From positions 1 through 6,738 of the forward strand of contig DAOUVR010000062.1 of assembly GCA_030667555.1 (NCBI GenBank): a DNA stretch of 6,738 nt, in the 5' to 3' direction. The notes below the pieces were generated by a model. That model was not told the origin of the DNA. It was given only the letters and a program-made list of their open reading frames with translations, and did not search any database. The translations under genes were made by a program, and so were the position numbers. Shown here in pieces: positions 1 to 5,305 of the stretch (within the stretch, counting starts at the first letter, position 1; each line of letters begins with the position of its first letter). This stretch comes from Dehalococcoidia bacterium (GTDB lineage Bacteria > Chloroflexota > Dehalococcoidia > E44-bin15).

Positions 1-1073
1 ACATCGGTCACGATGCGGTGGACACGGTATGGGGCAAGGAAGCCATCGTCGATGCCTTGCCGCAGGCTATAGGTGTAAACAGGGTTGCCGAAGTAGCGGT
101 AAGTATCACGGTTTTCCTCACGCAGAGGAGTTGCCGTCATACCTAGTTGGTATGCGGGATCGAAATATTCTAGTATTTCCCGCCAGTTGCTTTCGTCCTT
201 GGCGCTGCCGCGGTGGCACTCGTCAACGATGATGAGGTCGAAGAAATCAGGGCTATATTCGCGATACAGTCCGGGACGACGCTCATCCTTCGCAATGGCC
301 TGATAGGTAGCAAAATACATCTCGCGACTTTTGATGGCCTCGCCCTGGATTTTCCAACGCGCGTCGCCGAAAGGAGCGAACTGCTTATCTTTGGGGTCAT
401 CCACGAGGATGGACCTGTCGGATAGGTAGAGGATGCGGGGACGACGTGGTTCGCCGGTGCGATTCCAACGGGTACTCCAAAGCTTCCAGCAAATGTGGAA
501 AGCCACATCGGTCTTGCCGGTGCCTGTTGCCATATTAATGAGGACACGACGTTGTCCTTTGAGTGTCGTCTGGATGATGCGGTTGATGGCGATTTCCTGG
601 TAGTAGCGGAGCGGCTTGCCCGGCACCGGAAGGCTGGGGGCGAGGAATCGCTGGTGCTCACACGGCTTAATTCCCAGATGTGGGGTAAGGCGTTGCCATA
701 GTTCCTCTGGAGTCGGGAACGTATCGAGATCAGTCTCAAGTCCGGAAAGAAAGTCATGCTCGACGATATGCTGCCCATTCGTCGCGTAGGCGAATTTGAG
801 TTCCAGCATCTGGGCATATTCCTTGGCTTGCTGTAATCCATCGCGAGGATTCTTGTAGACCGACTTTGCCTCGACCACCGCTATTACGAAGTCGGGTTTA
901 TAGCGGAGAAGGTAGTCCGCACGCTTCTGGGGTCGACGATAAACCTTTGTGCCGGTGACCATGATTCGCCCGTCGGTGAATGTGCGCTGCTCGTTGATCT
1001 GGTCGTCGTTCCACCCAGCGGCATAGAGCTTGGGGAGGACATATTTTCGGCAGGTATCTGCTTCACTTAGCAT
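1..1073 (-). CDS. hsdR: Type I restriction enzyme R subunit (HsdR), N-terminal part, cut by left window edge
   Basis: HsdR is the ATP-dependent translocase and nuclease subunit of type I restriction enzymes. It works with HsdM and HsdS to cut unmodified foreign DNA. I read 357 uninterrupted codons from the ATG at 1073. An N-terminal PD-(D/E)xK nuclease core is visible (KPDFVIAVVEAK: D61, E68, K70). The helicase part follows: a Q-like RYYQ at 156-159, Walker A ATGTGKT at 182-188, DECH at 284-287 and the motif III TATP at 313-316. The stretch GFLAPYRVHRI near the edge is typical of EcoEI-like HsdR. An in-frame TGA lies five codons upstream, so 1073 is the earliest ATG, and GAGG sits 10 nt before it. 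The second helicase domain and C-terminus are outside the window, as are any hsdM and hsdS. No frameshift is seen, and all expected motifs in this part are intact. A stand-alone helicase-nuclease of the same superfamily is the main alternative. Confidence 0.93.
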   Translation of the reverse strand, partial: MLSEADTCRKYVLPKLYAAGWNDDQINEQRTFTDGRIMVTGTKVYRRPQKRADYLLRYKPDFVIAVVEAKSVYKNPRDGLQQAKEYAQMLELKFAYATNGQHIVEHDFLSGLETDLDTFPTPEELWQRLTPHLGIKPCEHQRFLAPSLPVPGKPLRYYQEIAINRIIQTTLKGQRRVLINMATGTGKTDVAFHICWKLWSTRWNRTGEPRRPRILYLSDRSILVDDPKDKQFAPFGDARWKIQGEAIKSREMYFATYQAIAKDERRPGLYREYSPDFFDLIIVDECHRGSAKDESNWREILEYFDPAYQLGMTATPLREENRDTYRYFGNPVYTYSLRQGIDDGFLAPYRVHRIVTD

Positions 1074-1129
1074 AACCAGATAACCTCACATTACCCTCGG
1101 CGGAACCTTCGTCTTATTTGAATTTGTAT

Positions 1130-1158
1130 ATTGTATCCACAACTACATATATATACAA
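1130..1158 (-). promoter_or_regulatory. Predicted sigma70-type promoter of hsdR
   Basis: On the minus strand a -35 TTGTAT (1158-1153) and a -10 TACAAT (1135-1130) are separated by exactly 17 nt. The -10 matches consensus at 5 of 6 bases and the -35 at 3 of 6. Transcription would start near 1123, giving a leader of about 50 nt before the hsdR ATG. A second overlapping candidate, TTGGCT with TATATA, lies a little upstream. This is pattern matching only. Confidence 0.5.
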
Positions 1159-1252
1159 GGCACTAGTTTAAGCCAAGGTAAACTAAACGCGTAGCTGTTT
1201 TAGCTAGAAGTAGAAAACCGTCTTTATTAACAAAACATCATACTGTTGCATT

Positions 1253-1292
1253 AAAAAAAGGGGAAGCGCTAATGCTTCCCTCTCTTTTTTTG
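1253..1292. terminator. Symmetrical (bidirectional-looking) intrinsic terminator
   Basis: A perfect 7-bp stem GGGAAGC (1261-1267) / GCTTCCC (1274-1280) encloses the loop GCTAAT. It is followed on the plus strand by TCTCTTTTTTTG. On the minus strand the run of A at 1253-1259 becomes a T-tract. It could therefore stop transcription from either side. It lies between two divergent genes, so neither annotated neighbour is expected to read into it. Confidence 0.8.
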
Positions 1293-1352
1293 CTTCATTA
1301 CTGGTCACCGCTGGATTAATATTGTGATGTTGCTAATTGGTAACAAAAGTTA

Positions 1353-1379
1353 TTTGGATGGTTAAAATTCATCACCAAA
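1353..1379. promoter_or_regulatory. Imperfect inverted repeat just upstream of the CDF promoter
   Basis: TTTGGATG (1353-1360) is mirrored by CAT at 1370-1372 and CCAAA at 1375-1379, with a 9-nt AT-rich centre and a 2-nt interruption. It ends 4 bp before the proposed -35 box, a place where an activator or repressor could bind. I do not recognise it as the consensus of a named metalloregulator. Confidence 0.3.
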
Positions 1380-1383
1380 GGAA

Positions 1384-1412
1384 TTGCTAATGTTATGAAA
1401 CTGTATTATAGT
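1384..1412 (+). promoter_or_regulatory. Predicted sigma70-type promoter of the CDF transporter gene
   Basis: TTGCTA (1384-1389) and TATAGT (1407-1412) are spaced by 17 nt and match consensus at 4 of 6 and 5 of 6 bases. The start point would be near 1419. That lies after the ATG at 1415 and before the ATG at 1442, so it supports the later translation start. Confidence 0.5.
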
Positions 1413-1441
1413 CAATGACCGCAGGACTTAAGGTGGAGAGG

Positions 1442-2341
1442 ATGATTCAGGATAACCAGCCCATACGAGTCACTCTGGTCGGATTGGTCACCAATCTATT
1501 TCTTCTGGGGTTGAAGCTTGTTGTTGGAATCCTTGTTGGTTCAGCGGCGCTGATAGCGGATGCGGCCCATTCCTTCTCCGATTTGGTGACCGATATTGTT
1601 GCCATTGTGGGCATTCGGCTCTCGGCACGTCCCGCTGACGAAAGCCACGCTTACGGACACGGAAGATATGAGACGATTGCTGCTTCCTTGATCGGGGTAG
1701 CGCTTGTGGTGGCTGGCATAGCCATTACATGGAACGCCGGGCTCTCCCTCTACCGACAAGAACACAACATCCCGGGCTACCCCGTGCTGATTGTGGCTGC
1801 GGTGTCGATCGTCTCCAAGGAGTGGCTGTATCGGATAACCAGAAGAGTGGCACGGAGGGTCAGGAGCGCTGCGCTGAGCGCCAATGCGTGGCACCATCGC
1901 AGCGATGCCCTGTCATCCGTCGCGGTATTGATTGGCGCAGTTGCTGGAATATTAGGTTGGGGCCATGGCGACCATGTAGCTGCCATAGCGGTCGGGGTGA
2001 TGGTAGCTGTAGTGGGTCTGAGTTCAATATGGAAGGTTTTTATGGAGCTCACTGAGGGTTCGATTTCGGCGGAAGAGCGACAGTCTATAGTAAAGGCTAT
2101 CGAGAGTGTACGTGGCGTTAGTGGGTGGCATCGTTTGCGCACTCGATTGGTGGGGAGGGAAGTGTGTATGGACGTGCACGTGCTTGTCGACAAGAATCTT
2201 TCCGTAGGTGAGGGTCACGCAGTCTGCACCGCTGTGGAGGAGGCCATCGACCTATCGCTGGACCGCCCCGTCAGCGTCGTGGTTCATTGCGAACCCGAGG
2301 GGGAAACGGGTGAACAAGGTGAGCAGCAAGCGGACTCTTAA
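1442..2341 (+). CDS. Cation diffusion facilitator (CDF) family divalent metal exporter
   Basis: This 299-residue inner-membrane protein would export a divalent metal such as Zn, Cd, Co, Fe or Mn in exchange for protons. Six membrane spans are visible at about 10-32, 34-59, 76-96, 112-128, 155-171 and 176-200. They are followed by a soluble C-terminal dimerisation domain at about 205-285. The transport site has both expected motifs: HSFSD in span 2 (H43, D47) and HHRSD at the start of span 5 (H151, D155). HxxxD in both spans is common in Zn/Cd/Co exporters and unlike the DxxDD of Mn CDFs, so I lean to Zn/Cd/Co without certainty. There is no His-rich loop between spans 4 and 5. The ATG at 1442 is chosen because AGGTGGAG lies just before it. 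An in-frame ATG at 1415 has no SD and lies upstream of the predicted transcript start. The gene is monocistronic here and converges on the histidine kinase gene. Confidence 0.92.
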   Translation: MIQDNQPIRVTLVGLVTNLFLLGLKLVVGILVGSAALIADAAHSFSDLVTDIVAIVGIRLSARPADESHAYGHGRYETIAASLIGVALVVAGIAITWNAGLSLYRQEHNIPGYPVLIVAAVSIVSKEWLYRITRRVARRVRSAALSANAWHHRSDALSSVAVLIGAVAGILGWGHGDHVAAIAVGVMVAVVGLSSIWKVFMELTEGSISAEERQSIVKAIESVRGVSGWHRLRTRLVGREVCMDVHVLVDKNLSVGEGHAVCTAVEEAIDLSLDRPVSVVVHCEPEGETGEQGEQQADS

Positions 2342-2372
2342 GCTGCGTTCAGTACAAATGGCGTGACTGATC

Positions 2373-2390
2373 GTCCCCTTCCCCGGGGAC
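2373..2390. terminator. GC-rich hairpin between convergent genes, without a U-tract
   Basis: GTCCCC (2373-2378) and GGGGAC (2385-2390) form a perfect 6-bp stem with a 6-nt loop. It lies in the 104-bp gap between the CDF stop and the kinase stop. No T-run follows on either strand, so it is not a standard intrinsic terminator. It may only block RNA degradation or act with Rho. Confidence 0.3.
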
Positions 2391-2445
2391 ACCGTTGCCA
2401 GTACTTGTCGAATCGTTAGTGGAAACACGCGATAACACAGTGAAA

Positions 2446-3867
2446 TCAGGCTTGGCCGGATACTGGCAGGGTGAGGGAAAACCTGCTCCCTTTTCCCGGT
2501 TGGCTCTCCACCCAGATCTTACCTCCGTGGAGTTCCACCATCTGTTTGGCGATGGCAAGGCCCAGACCAGCACCTCCTAGCATCCTCGAGCGAGCATCGT
2601 CAACCCTGTAGAAACGCTCGAAGATGTGTGGCAAATGCTGTGGGGGTATTCCCTCTCCGGTGTCTGCAACAGAGATCAATACATCCTCTTTGCTGCCTTG
2701 ATAGCCTGGCAGAGAATCAGCAGGTGCCACGGTTACTGCGACACTGCTGCCCGGAGGTGTGTGATTGAGCGCGTTGCTGAGGAGGTTTGCGACAACCTGC
2801 TCGATTCGCCCGGCATCTGCCGCGACTCGTGGTAGTTTCTCTGCTGCGTCTAGACTCATGGTGATTTCCTTTTGTTGTGCAATCACCTCGGCCTGGGAGA
2901 TGACGCGCTGCACCAGACTGACCAGGTCTGTTGGTGCAACCTCCATCTTGAGTTGTCCTGATTCAGCAAGCGATAAGTCCCGCAAGTCAGCTACGAGCCG
3001 GGTGAGCAGTGCCGTTTCCTCCTTTATCGAACGAAGATTGGCTGCATCCGTTTCAAAAACCCCGTCGAGCATGGCGTCCACTGTCCCTTCGATGACGGAC
3101 AGCGGCGTACGTAGCTCATGGGCGATGTCGGCAAGTAGCCGCTGACGGGCCTCCTCGCTGTTCTCGAGGCTGGTAGCCATGGAGTTGAACGATTTTGCCA
3201 GCTCGCCAAACTCGTCTTGCGATTTGACTTTCACTCTGTAGCTTAGTTTGCCCCTGGCGATGCGGTTAGCTCCCTTCTTCAGCTCCCGGATAGGCCTGGT
3301 GATCTGTCGTGTCAGTACCAAGCCGAGTAGTATGGCTACAGCAGCCCCCACCGCTCCGGCTATTGCCAGTGACCTGTTGGCGCGATCGAGGAAGTCCTGC
3401 TCCTCACCAGTGAGTGGCTGCTGCGCTGCGCTTTCGTCGCCAGCTATGGGGCCTTGGCCGTGCCCATGCCACGTCGAGGATGATACCAAGTAGAGTGTAC
3501 CCACCTCTTGCCCGGAGACAACGACACTTACCGGGTCTACAAGGCCTATCTGGCTGGTGGTCTTGCCGAGCCACTCTGCATCGGTATCGCCGACTATGAG
3601 GCCTGAGCTATCAGCTAAAACTAACCTGTAAGTACCAAATCTTGGCAGGTCGCCGAACAGCCCCTGTACTCCCTGCCAGCTACCCGTATCGGCATAGTAG
3701 TCACTCAAGGTCTCCTGTACCTGCTCTACATAGGACAGCCTGCCCTGGGAAACGTACTGGCTGAATTCGCTGGTGGTGCCAAGGTTGGTCAGATACGCGG
3801 TAAGACCCACCGAGACGGCAACGACCAGGAGGAGGGCAAGTGTCAGCTTCCAGTTAAGACTACGCAT
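2446..3867 (-). CDS. Membrane sensor histidine kinase (HAMP, HisKA, HATPase)
   Basis: This 473-residue protein senses an envelope signal and phosphorylates the partner regulator encoded just upstream. Membrane spans lie at about 8-28 and 165-186, enclosing an extracytoplasmic sensor domain of about 135 residues. A HAMP linker follows at about 186-238. The H-box DIAHELRTPL has the phosphorylated His at 250. The N-box is NLLSNALN at 361-368, G1 is DTGEGI at 402-407, the F-box HIFERFYR is at 414-421 and G2 is GAGLGLAIAK at 432-441. Every catalytic motif is present, so it should be active. The sensor domain carries WHGHGQG at 133-139, a small His cluster that might touch a metal. The ATG overlaps the regulator stop by 8 nt, which implies translational coupling in one operon. 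The architecture resembles BaeS/CusS-type kinases, but the ligand cannot be named. Confidence 0.96.
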   Translation of the reverse strand: MRSLNWKLTLALLLVVAVSVGLTAYLTNLGTTSEFSQYVSQGRLSYVEQVQETLSDYYADTGSWQGVQGLFGDLPRFGTYRLVLADSSGLIVGDTDAEWLGKTTSQIGLVDPVSVVVSGQEVGTLYLVSSSTWHGHGQGPIAGDESAAQQPLTGEEQDFLDRANRSLAIAGAVGAAVAILLGLVLTRQITRPIRELKKGANRIARGKLSYRVKVKSQDEFGELAKSFNSMATSLENSEEARQRLLADIAHELRTPLSVIEGTVDAMLDGVFETDAANLRSIKEETALLTRLVADLRDLSLAESGQLKMEVAPTDLVSLVQRVISQAEVIAQQKEITMSLDAAEKLPRVAADAGRIEQVVANLLSNALNHTPPGSSVAVTVAPADSLPGYQGSKEDVLISVADTGEGIPPQHLPHIFERFYRVDDARSRMLGGAGLGLAIAKQMVELHGGKIWVESQPGKGSRFSLTLPVSGQA

Positions 3868-4552
3868 CTGCGCCCTGCTCCATCTTGTAGCCTACTCCTC
3901 GCACTGTCACCACGTACCTCGGCCTTTCGGGGTCTGGTTCCAGCTTCCTACGGAGGTTCTTTATATGGCTGTCGATGGTGCGTTCGTAGCCCTCGTAGGC
4001 ATATCCTTGTACTTTATCCAACAATTGCATACGGCTATATACTCGTCCTGGAGCCTCAGCAAGGACTCTAAGAAGCTCAAACTCCGTGGGCGTCAGTTCG
4101 ACAAGTCTGCCAGCGTGCCTGACCTCATGCTTCTCAAGGTCCACGGTCAGGTCGCCGAATTCGACTCTTCTCTTCTCTGGAGTGCCCTCCGCGCGGCGGA
4201 GGACTGCTCTGACTCGGGCCACCAGCTCCCTGGGGTTGAAGGGTTTGGTGATGTAGTCATCGGCGCCCAGTTCGAGACCAACTATCTTGTCGGTATCCTC
4301 GTCGCGGGCCGTTAGCATGATAATGGGCACATTTGATTCGGCTCGCAGGTTGCGGCACACATCCCACCCCGAAACCTGTGGAAGCATCAGGTCGAGAAGG
4401 ATAAGGTCTGGAGCTTCCGCCCTGGTCATGTCGAGGGCCGCCTTGCCGTCGTAGGCGGCGACTACCGTGTAGCCTTCTCTCTCGAGGTAGGCCTTCACTA
4501 TGCGGACGATCTTCTCCTCGTCATCTACTACCAGGATCTTGTTTTTTGTCAT
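3860..4552 (-). CDS. OmpR/PhoB-family response regulator
   Basis: This is the DNA-binding partner of the kinase, 230 residues long from the ATG. Counting from that ATG, the receiver domain has the acidic pair D10 and D11, the phosphorylation site LLDLMLP with D54, T81, and the conserved lysine K103 in TKPF. A winged-helix DNA-binding domain covers about 128-226, with the typical ELTPTEFELL and RTIDSHIKNLRRKL stretches. Length and motifs are complete. The ATG at 4552 is preferred; a TTG two codons upstream (4558) is also possible, and neither has a clear SD. The gene is first in a two-gene operon with its kinase, driven by the promoter at 4587-4615. The repeat-protein gene upstream is a likely target by adjacency, and autoregulation is possible. 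Both are inferences. Confidence 0.96.
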   Translation of the reverse strand: MTKNKILVVDDEEKIVRIVKAYLEREGYTVVAAYDGKAALDMTRAEAPDLILLDLMLPQVSGWDVCRNLRAESNVPIIMLTARDEDTDKIVGLELGADDYITKPFNPRELVARVRAVLRRAEGTPEKRRVEFGDLTVDLEKHEVRHAGRLVELTPTEFELLRVLAEAPGRVYSRMQLLDKVQGYAYEGYERTIDSHIKNLRRKLEPDPERPRYVVTVRGVGYKMEQGADA

Positions 4553-4586
4553 AAGCAACTTGGCTCAGCCTATACCGAATGTTGTA

Positions 4587-4615
4587 ATTGTCTTTGCCTT
4601 GGGGCAAATTGTCAA
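4587..4615 (-). promoter_or_regulatory. Promoter of the two-component operon
   Basis: On the minus strand a consensus -35 TTGACA (4615-4610) and a -10 GACAAT (4592-4587, 4 of 6 matches) are spaced by 17 nt. Transcription would start near 4580, leaving a leader of about 28 nt before the regulator ATG. The -35 box lies only a few bases past the T-tract of the upstream gene's terminator, so the two transcription units are tightly packed yet separate. Confidence 0.6.
4593..4608. promoter_or_regulatory. Perfect inverted repeat in the promoter spacer, candidate operator
   Basis: TTTGCC (4593-4598), TTGG, GGCAAA (4603-4608) is a perfect 6-4-6 dyad. It fits inside the 17-nt spacer between the -35 and -10 of the two-component operon. 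A dimeric repressor bound there would block RNA polymerase. OmpR-type regulators usually bind direct repeats, so a different regulator may be involved. The placement is what is seen; the function is inferred. Confidence 0.5.
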
Positions 4616-4620
4616 ACCAT

Positions 4621-4654
4621 TAAGCAAAAGAGGCGTCTCCCGAGAGAGCCGCCT
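4621..4654 (-). terminator. Intrinsic terminator of the repeat-protein gene
   Basis: Read on the minus strand, AGGCG and TCTC pair with GAGA and CGCCT around a TCGG tetraloop closed by C-G (4654-4631), with a 2-nt bulge. CTTTTGCTTA follows (4630-4621). It starts 28 nt after the stop codon of the exported repeat protein and precedes the two-component promoter. Confidence 0.8.
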
Positions 4655-4681
4655 CCTTGCCACTGGACTGCGTGCGAGTCT

Positions 4682-5035
4682 CTAGTTCGAACCAGGGCCC
4701 CAGTGGTGCATATCGCCGGGGCCGGTGCACAGGCTGGGATCGCCCAGGCAGGCGCCCTGCTGGCCTGACTGACTCCAGCGGTGCATATCGCCGGGGCCGG
4801 TGCCGAGGCTGGGCTCACCCCAACAGGCGCCCTGCTGACCTGGCTCACCCCACTGGTGCATCTCGCCGGGGCGGGTGCACAGGCCGGGCTCACCCCAACC
4901 GCCTGTCTCCGCGTTGGTTGCGGCCGCGTCTGGAGTGGCCGTGGGGCTCGCGGCGAAGGCTACGCCGCTGATGCCCAGCACTAGCAGCCCAACAACGGCA
5001 AGGGTTCCAATCAAGAGCTTGGACCGTCGTCTCAT
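4682..5035 (-). CDS. Small exported protein with three Cys/Met/His-rich repeats
   Basis: I do not recognise a family. The 117-residue product begins with RRR and a hydrophobic stretch (about 8-27). It then has a signal peptidase I-like AFA-A site, giving cleavage after about residue 28. A short Ala/Thr/Pro linker follows. The rest is 2.8 copies of a 25-residue repeat at 47-71, 72-96 and 97-117, with pattern WGEPxLCTxPGxMHxWxxxGQQGAC. Mature-region residues able to bind metal are C53, C71, C96, C103, M59, M84, M109, H60, H85, H110 and H111. An MH pair recurs in every copy. Copy 2 has Gly in place of the first Cys (position 78). The ATG at 5035 is chosen because AGGAGG lies 7 nt before it; an upstream in-frame ATG at 5068 lacks such a site and would bury the signal peptide. 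The gene has its own terminator and lies between acr3 and the two-component operon. An envelope metal-binding or signal-modulating role is inference. Confidence 0.85.
   Translation of the reverse strand: MRRRSKLLIGTLAVVGLLVLGISGVAFAASPTATPDAAATNAETGGWGEPGLCTRPGEMHQWGEPGQQGACWGEPSLGTGPGDMHRWSQSGQQGACLGDPSLCTGPGDMHHWGPGSN
4701..4908. repeat. Tandem repeat, 75-bp period, about 2.8 copies, within a gene
   Basis: Units begin at 4701, 4776 and 4851, each opening with CA(G/C)(T/C)GGTGCAT and CGCCGGGGC. The period is exactly 75 bp, so it keeps the reading frame and encodes the 25-residue protein repeat. By hand alignment the first two units differ at about 12 of 75 positions. The last unit is partial and ends in the sequence coding for the protein's linker. 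Confidence 0.9.
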
Positions 5036-5040
5036 CGCAA

Positions 5041-5048
5041 TACCTCCT
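5041..5048 (-). promoter_or_regulatory. Perfect Shine-Dalgarno site of the repeat-protein gene
   Basis: Minus-strand AAGGAGGT ends 5 nt before the ATG at 5035, with AGGAGG 7 nt from it. It is the strongest ribosome-binding site in the window. It decides the start codon and suggests high expression. Confidence 0.8.
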
Positions 5049-5163
5049 TTTCCATCTTTCAAACCCATGATACAACTAGTATGTGGAGATATTATGGAGA
5101 AATGCTGCTGTTTGTGTGTGGGTTTGGGATGGCAGGCACTCCTCTAACTCTAAATCCACAGGA

Positions 5164-5186
5164 CCACGTAGTATATATGCCCGTGG
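5164..5186. promoter_or_regulatory. Inverted repeat CCACG-N13-CGTGG around TATATA
   Basis: The 270-nt gap between acr3 and the repeat-protein gene (5036-5305) holds no ORF I trust. Its clearest element is CCACG (5164-5168) facing CGTGG (5182-5186), with TATATA near the centre. On the minus strand a TATACT at this spot could be a -10 box, but I find no matching -35. It could be an operator or a weak hairpin. Confidence 0.25.
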
Positions 5187-5281
5187 CGATAAAGACTAAC
5201 GCTACAATCCTCTTGGAAATGCGTTTCTGCTGTACACGTGGCGCAATCTTCGGCGTATAGACAACGAGAGAAGTTCTGCGA

Positions 5282-5305
5282 GCGGTGAAAGTACACTACT
5301 TCCGC
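5282..5305. other. Hairpin directly after the acr3 stop codon
   Basis: GCGG, a 3-nt bulge, AAGTA, loop CAC, TACTT, CCGC (5282-5305) folds into a 9-bp stem that begins at the base next to the acr3 stop. No T-tract follows on the minus strand, so it is more likely an RNA-stabilising 3' structure or part of a factor-dependent end than an intrinsic terminator. Confidence 0.4.

Larger units (their letters stand above)
1074..1441. other. AT-rich divergent intergenic region between hsdR and the CDF gene
   Basis: This 368-nt stretch has no convincing ORF on either strand. It is clearly richer in A and T than the flanking genes. It holds the hsdR promoter (1130-1158), a symmetrical terminator hairpin (1261-1292), an imperfect inverted repeat (1353-1379) and the CDF promoter (1384-1412). 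The octamer TTGCTAAT occurs twice, at 1330-1337 and 1384-1391, and the second copy includes the CDF -35 box. Positions 1160-1250 show nothing else I can name. Confidence 0.7.

Noticed and set aside
1415..1441. Longer start for the CDF protein at ATG 1415
   Set aside because: It has no SD and lies before the predicted transcript start, whereas AGGTGGAG precedes the ATG at 1442.
1541..2218. Several long minus-strand open frames inside the CDF gene
   Set aside because: They are antisense to a gene with complete family motifs and have no domain features of their own.
4684..4693. GTTCGAAC resembling a tRNA T-loop
   Set aside because: The flanking bases do not form a T-stem on either strand, and no acceptor or anticodon arm is present.
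4701..4908. CRISPR array
   Set aside because: The units are contiguous 75-bp coding repeats in frame with no unique spacers.
4657..4984. Plus-strand open frames across the tandem repeat, with repetitive Arg/Gly-rich products
   Set aside because: They are antisense shadows of the GC-rich repeat: no SD, no signal, and the minus-strand frame has signal peptide, SD and terminator.
5036..5068. Longer start for the repeat protein at ATG 5068
   Set aside because: It would put 11 charged and glycine-rich residues before the signal peptide, and the perfect SD sits inside it, directed at 5035.
5060..5126. CAAACCCA / TGGGTTTG inverted repeat with a 51-nt loop upstream of the repeat protein
   Set aside because: An 8-bp match at this distance is plausible by chance and nothing else supports a structured leader.
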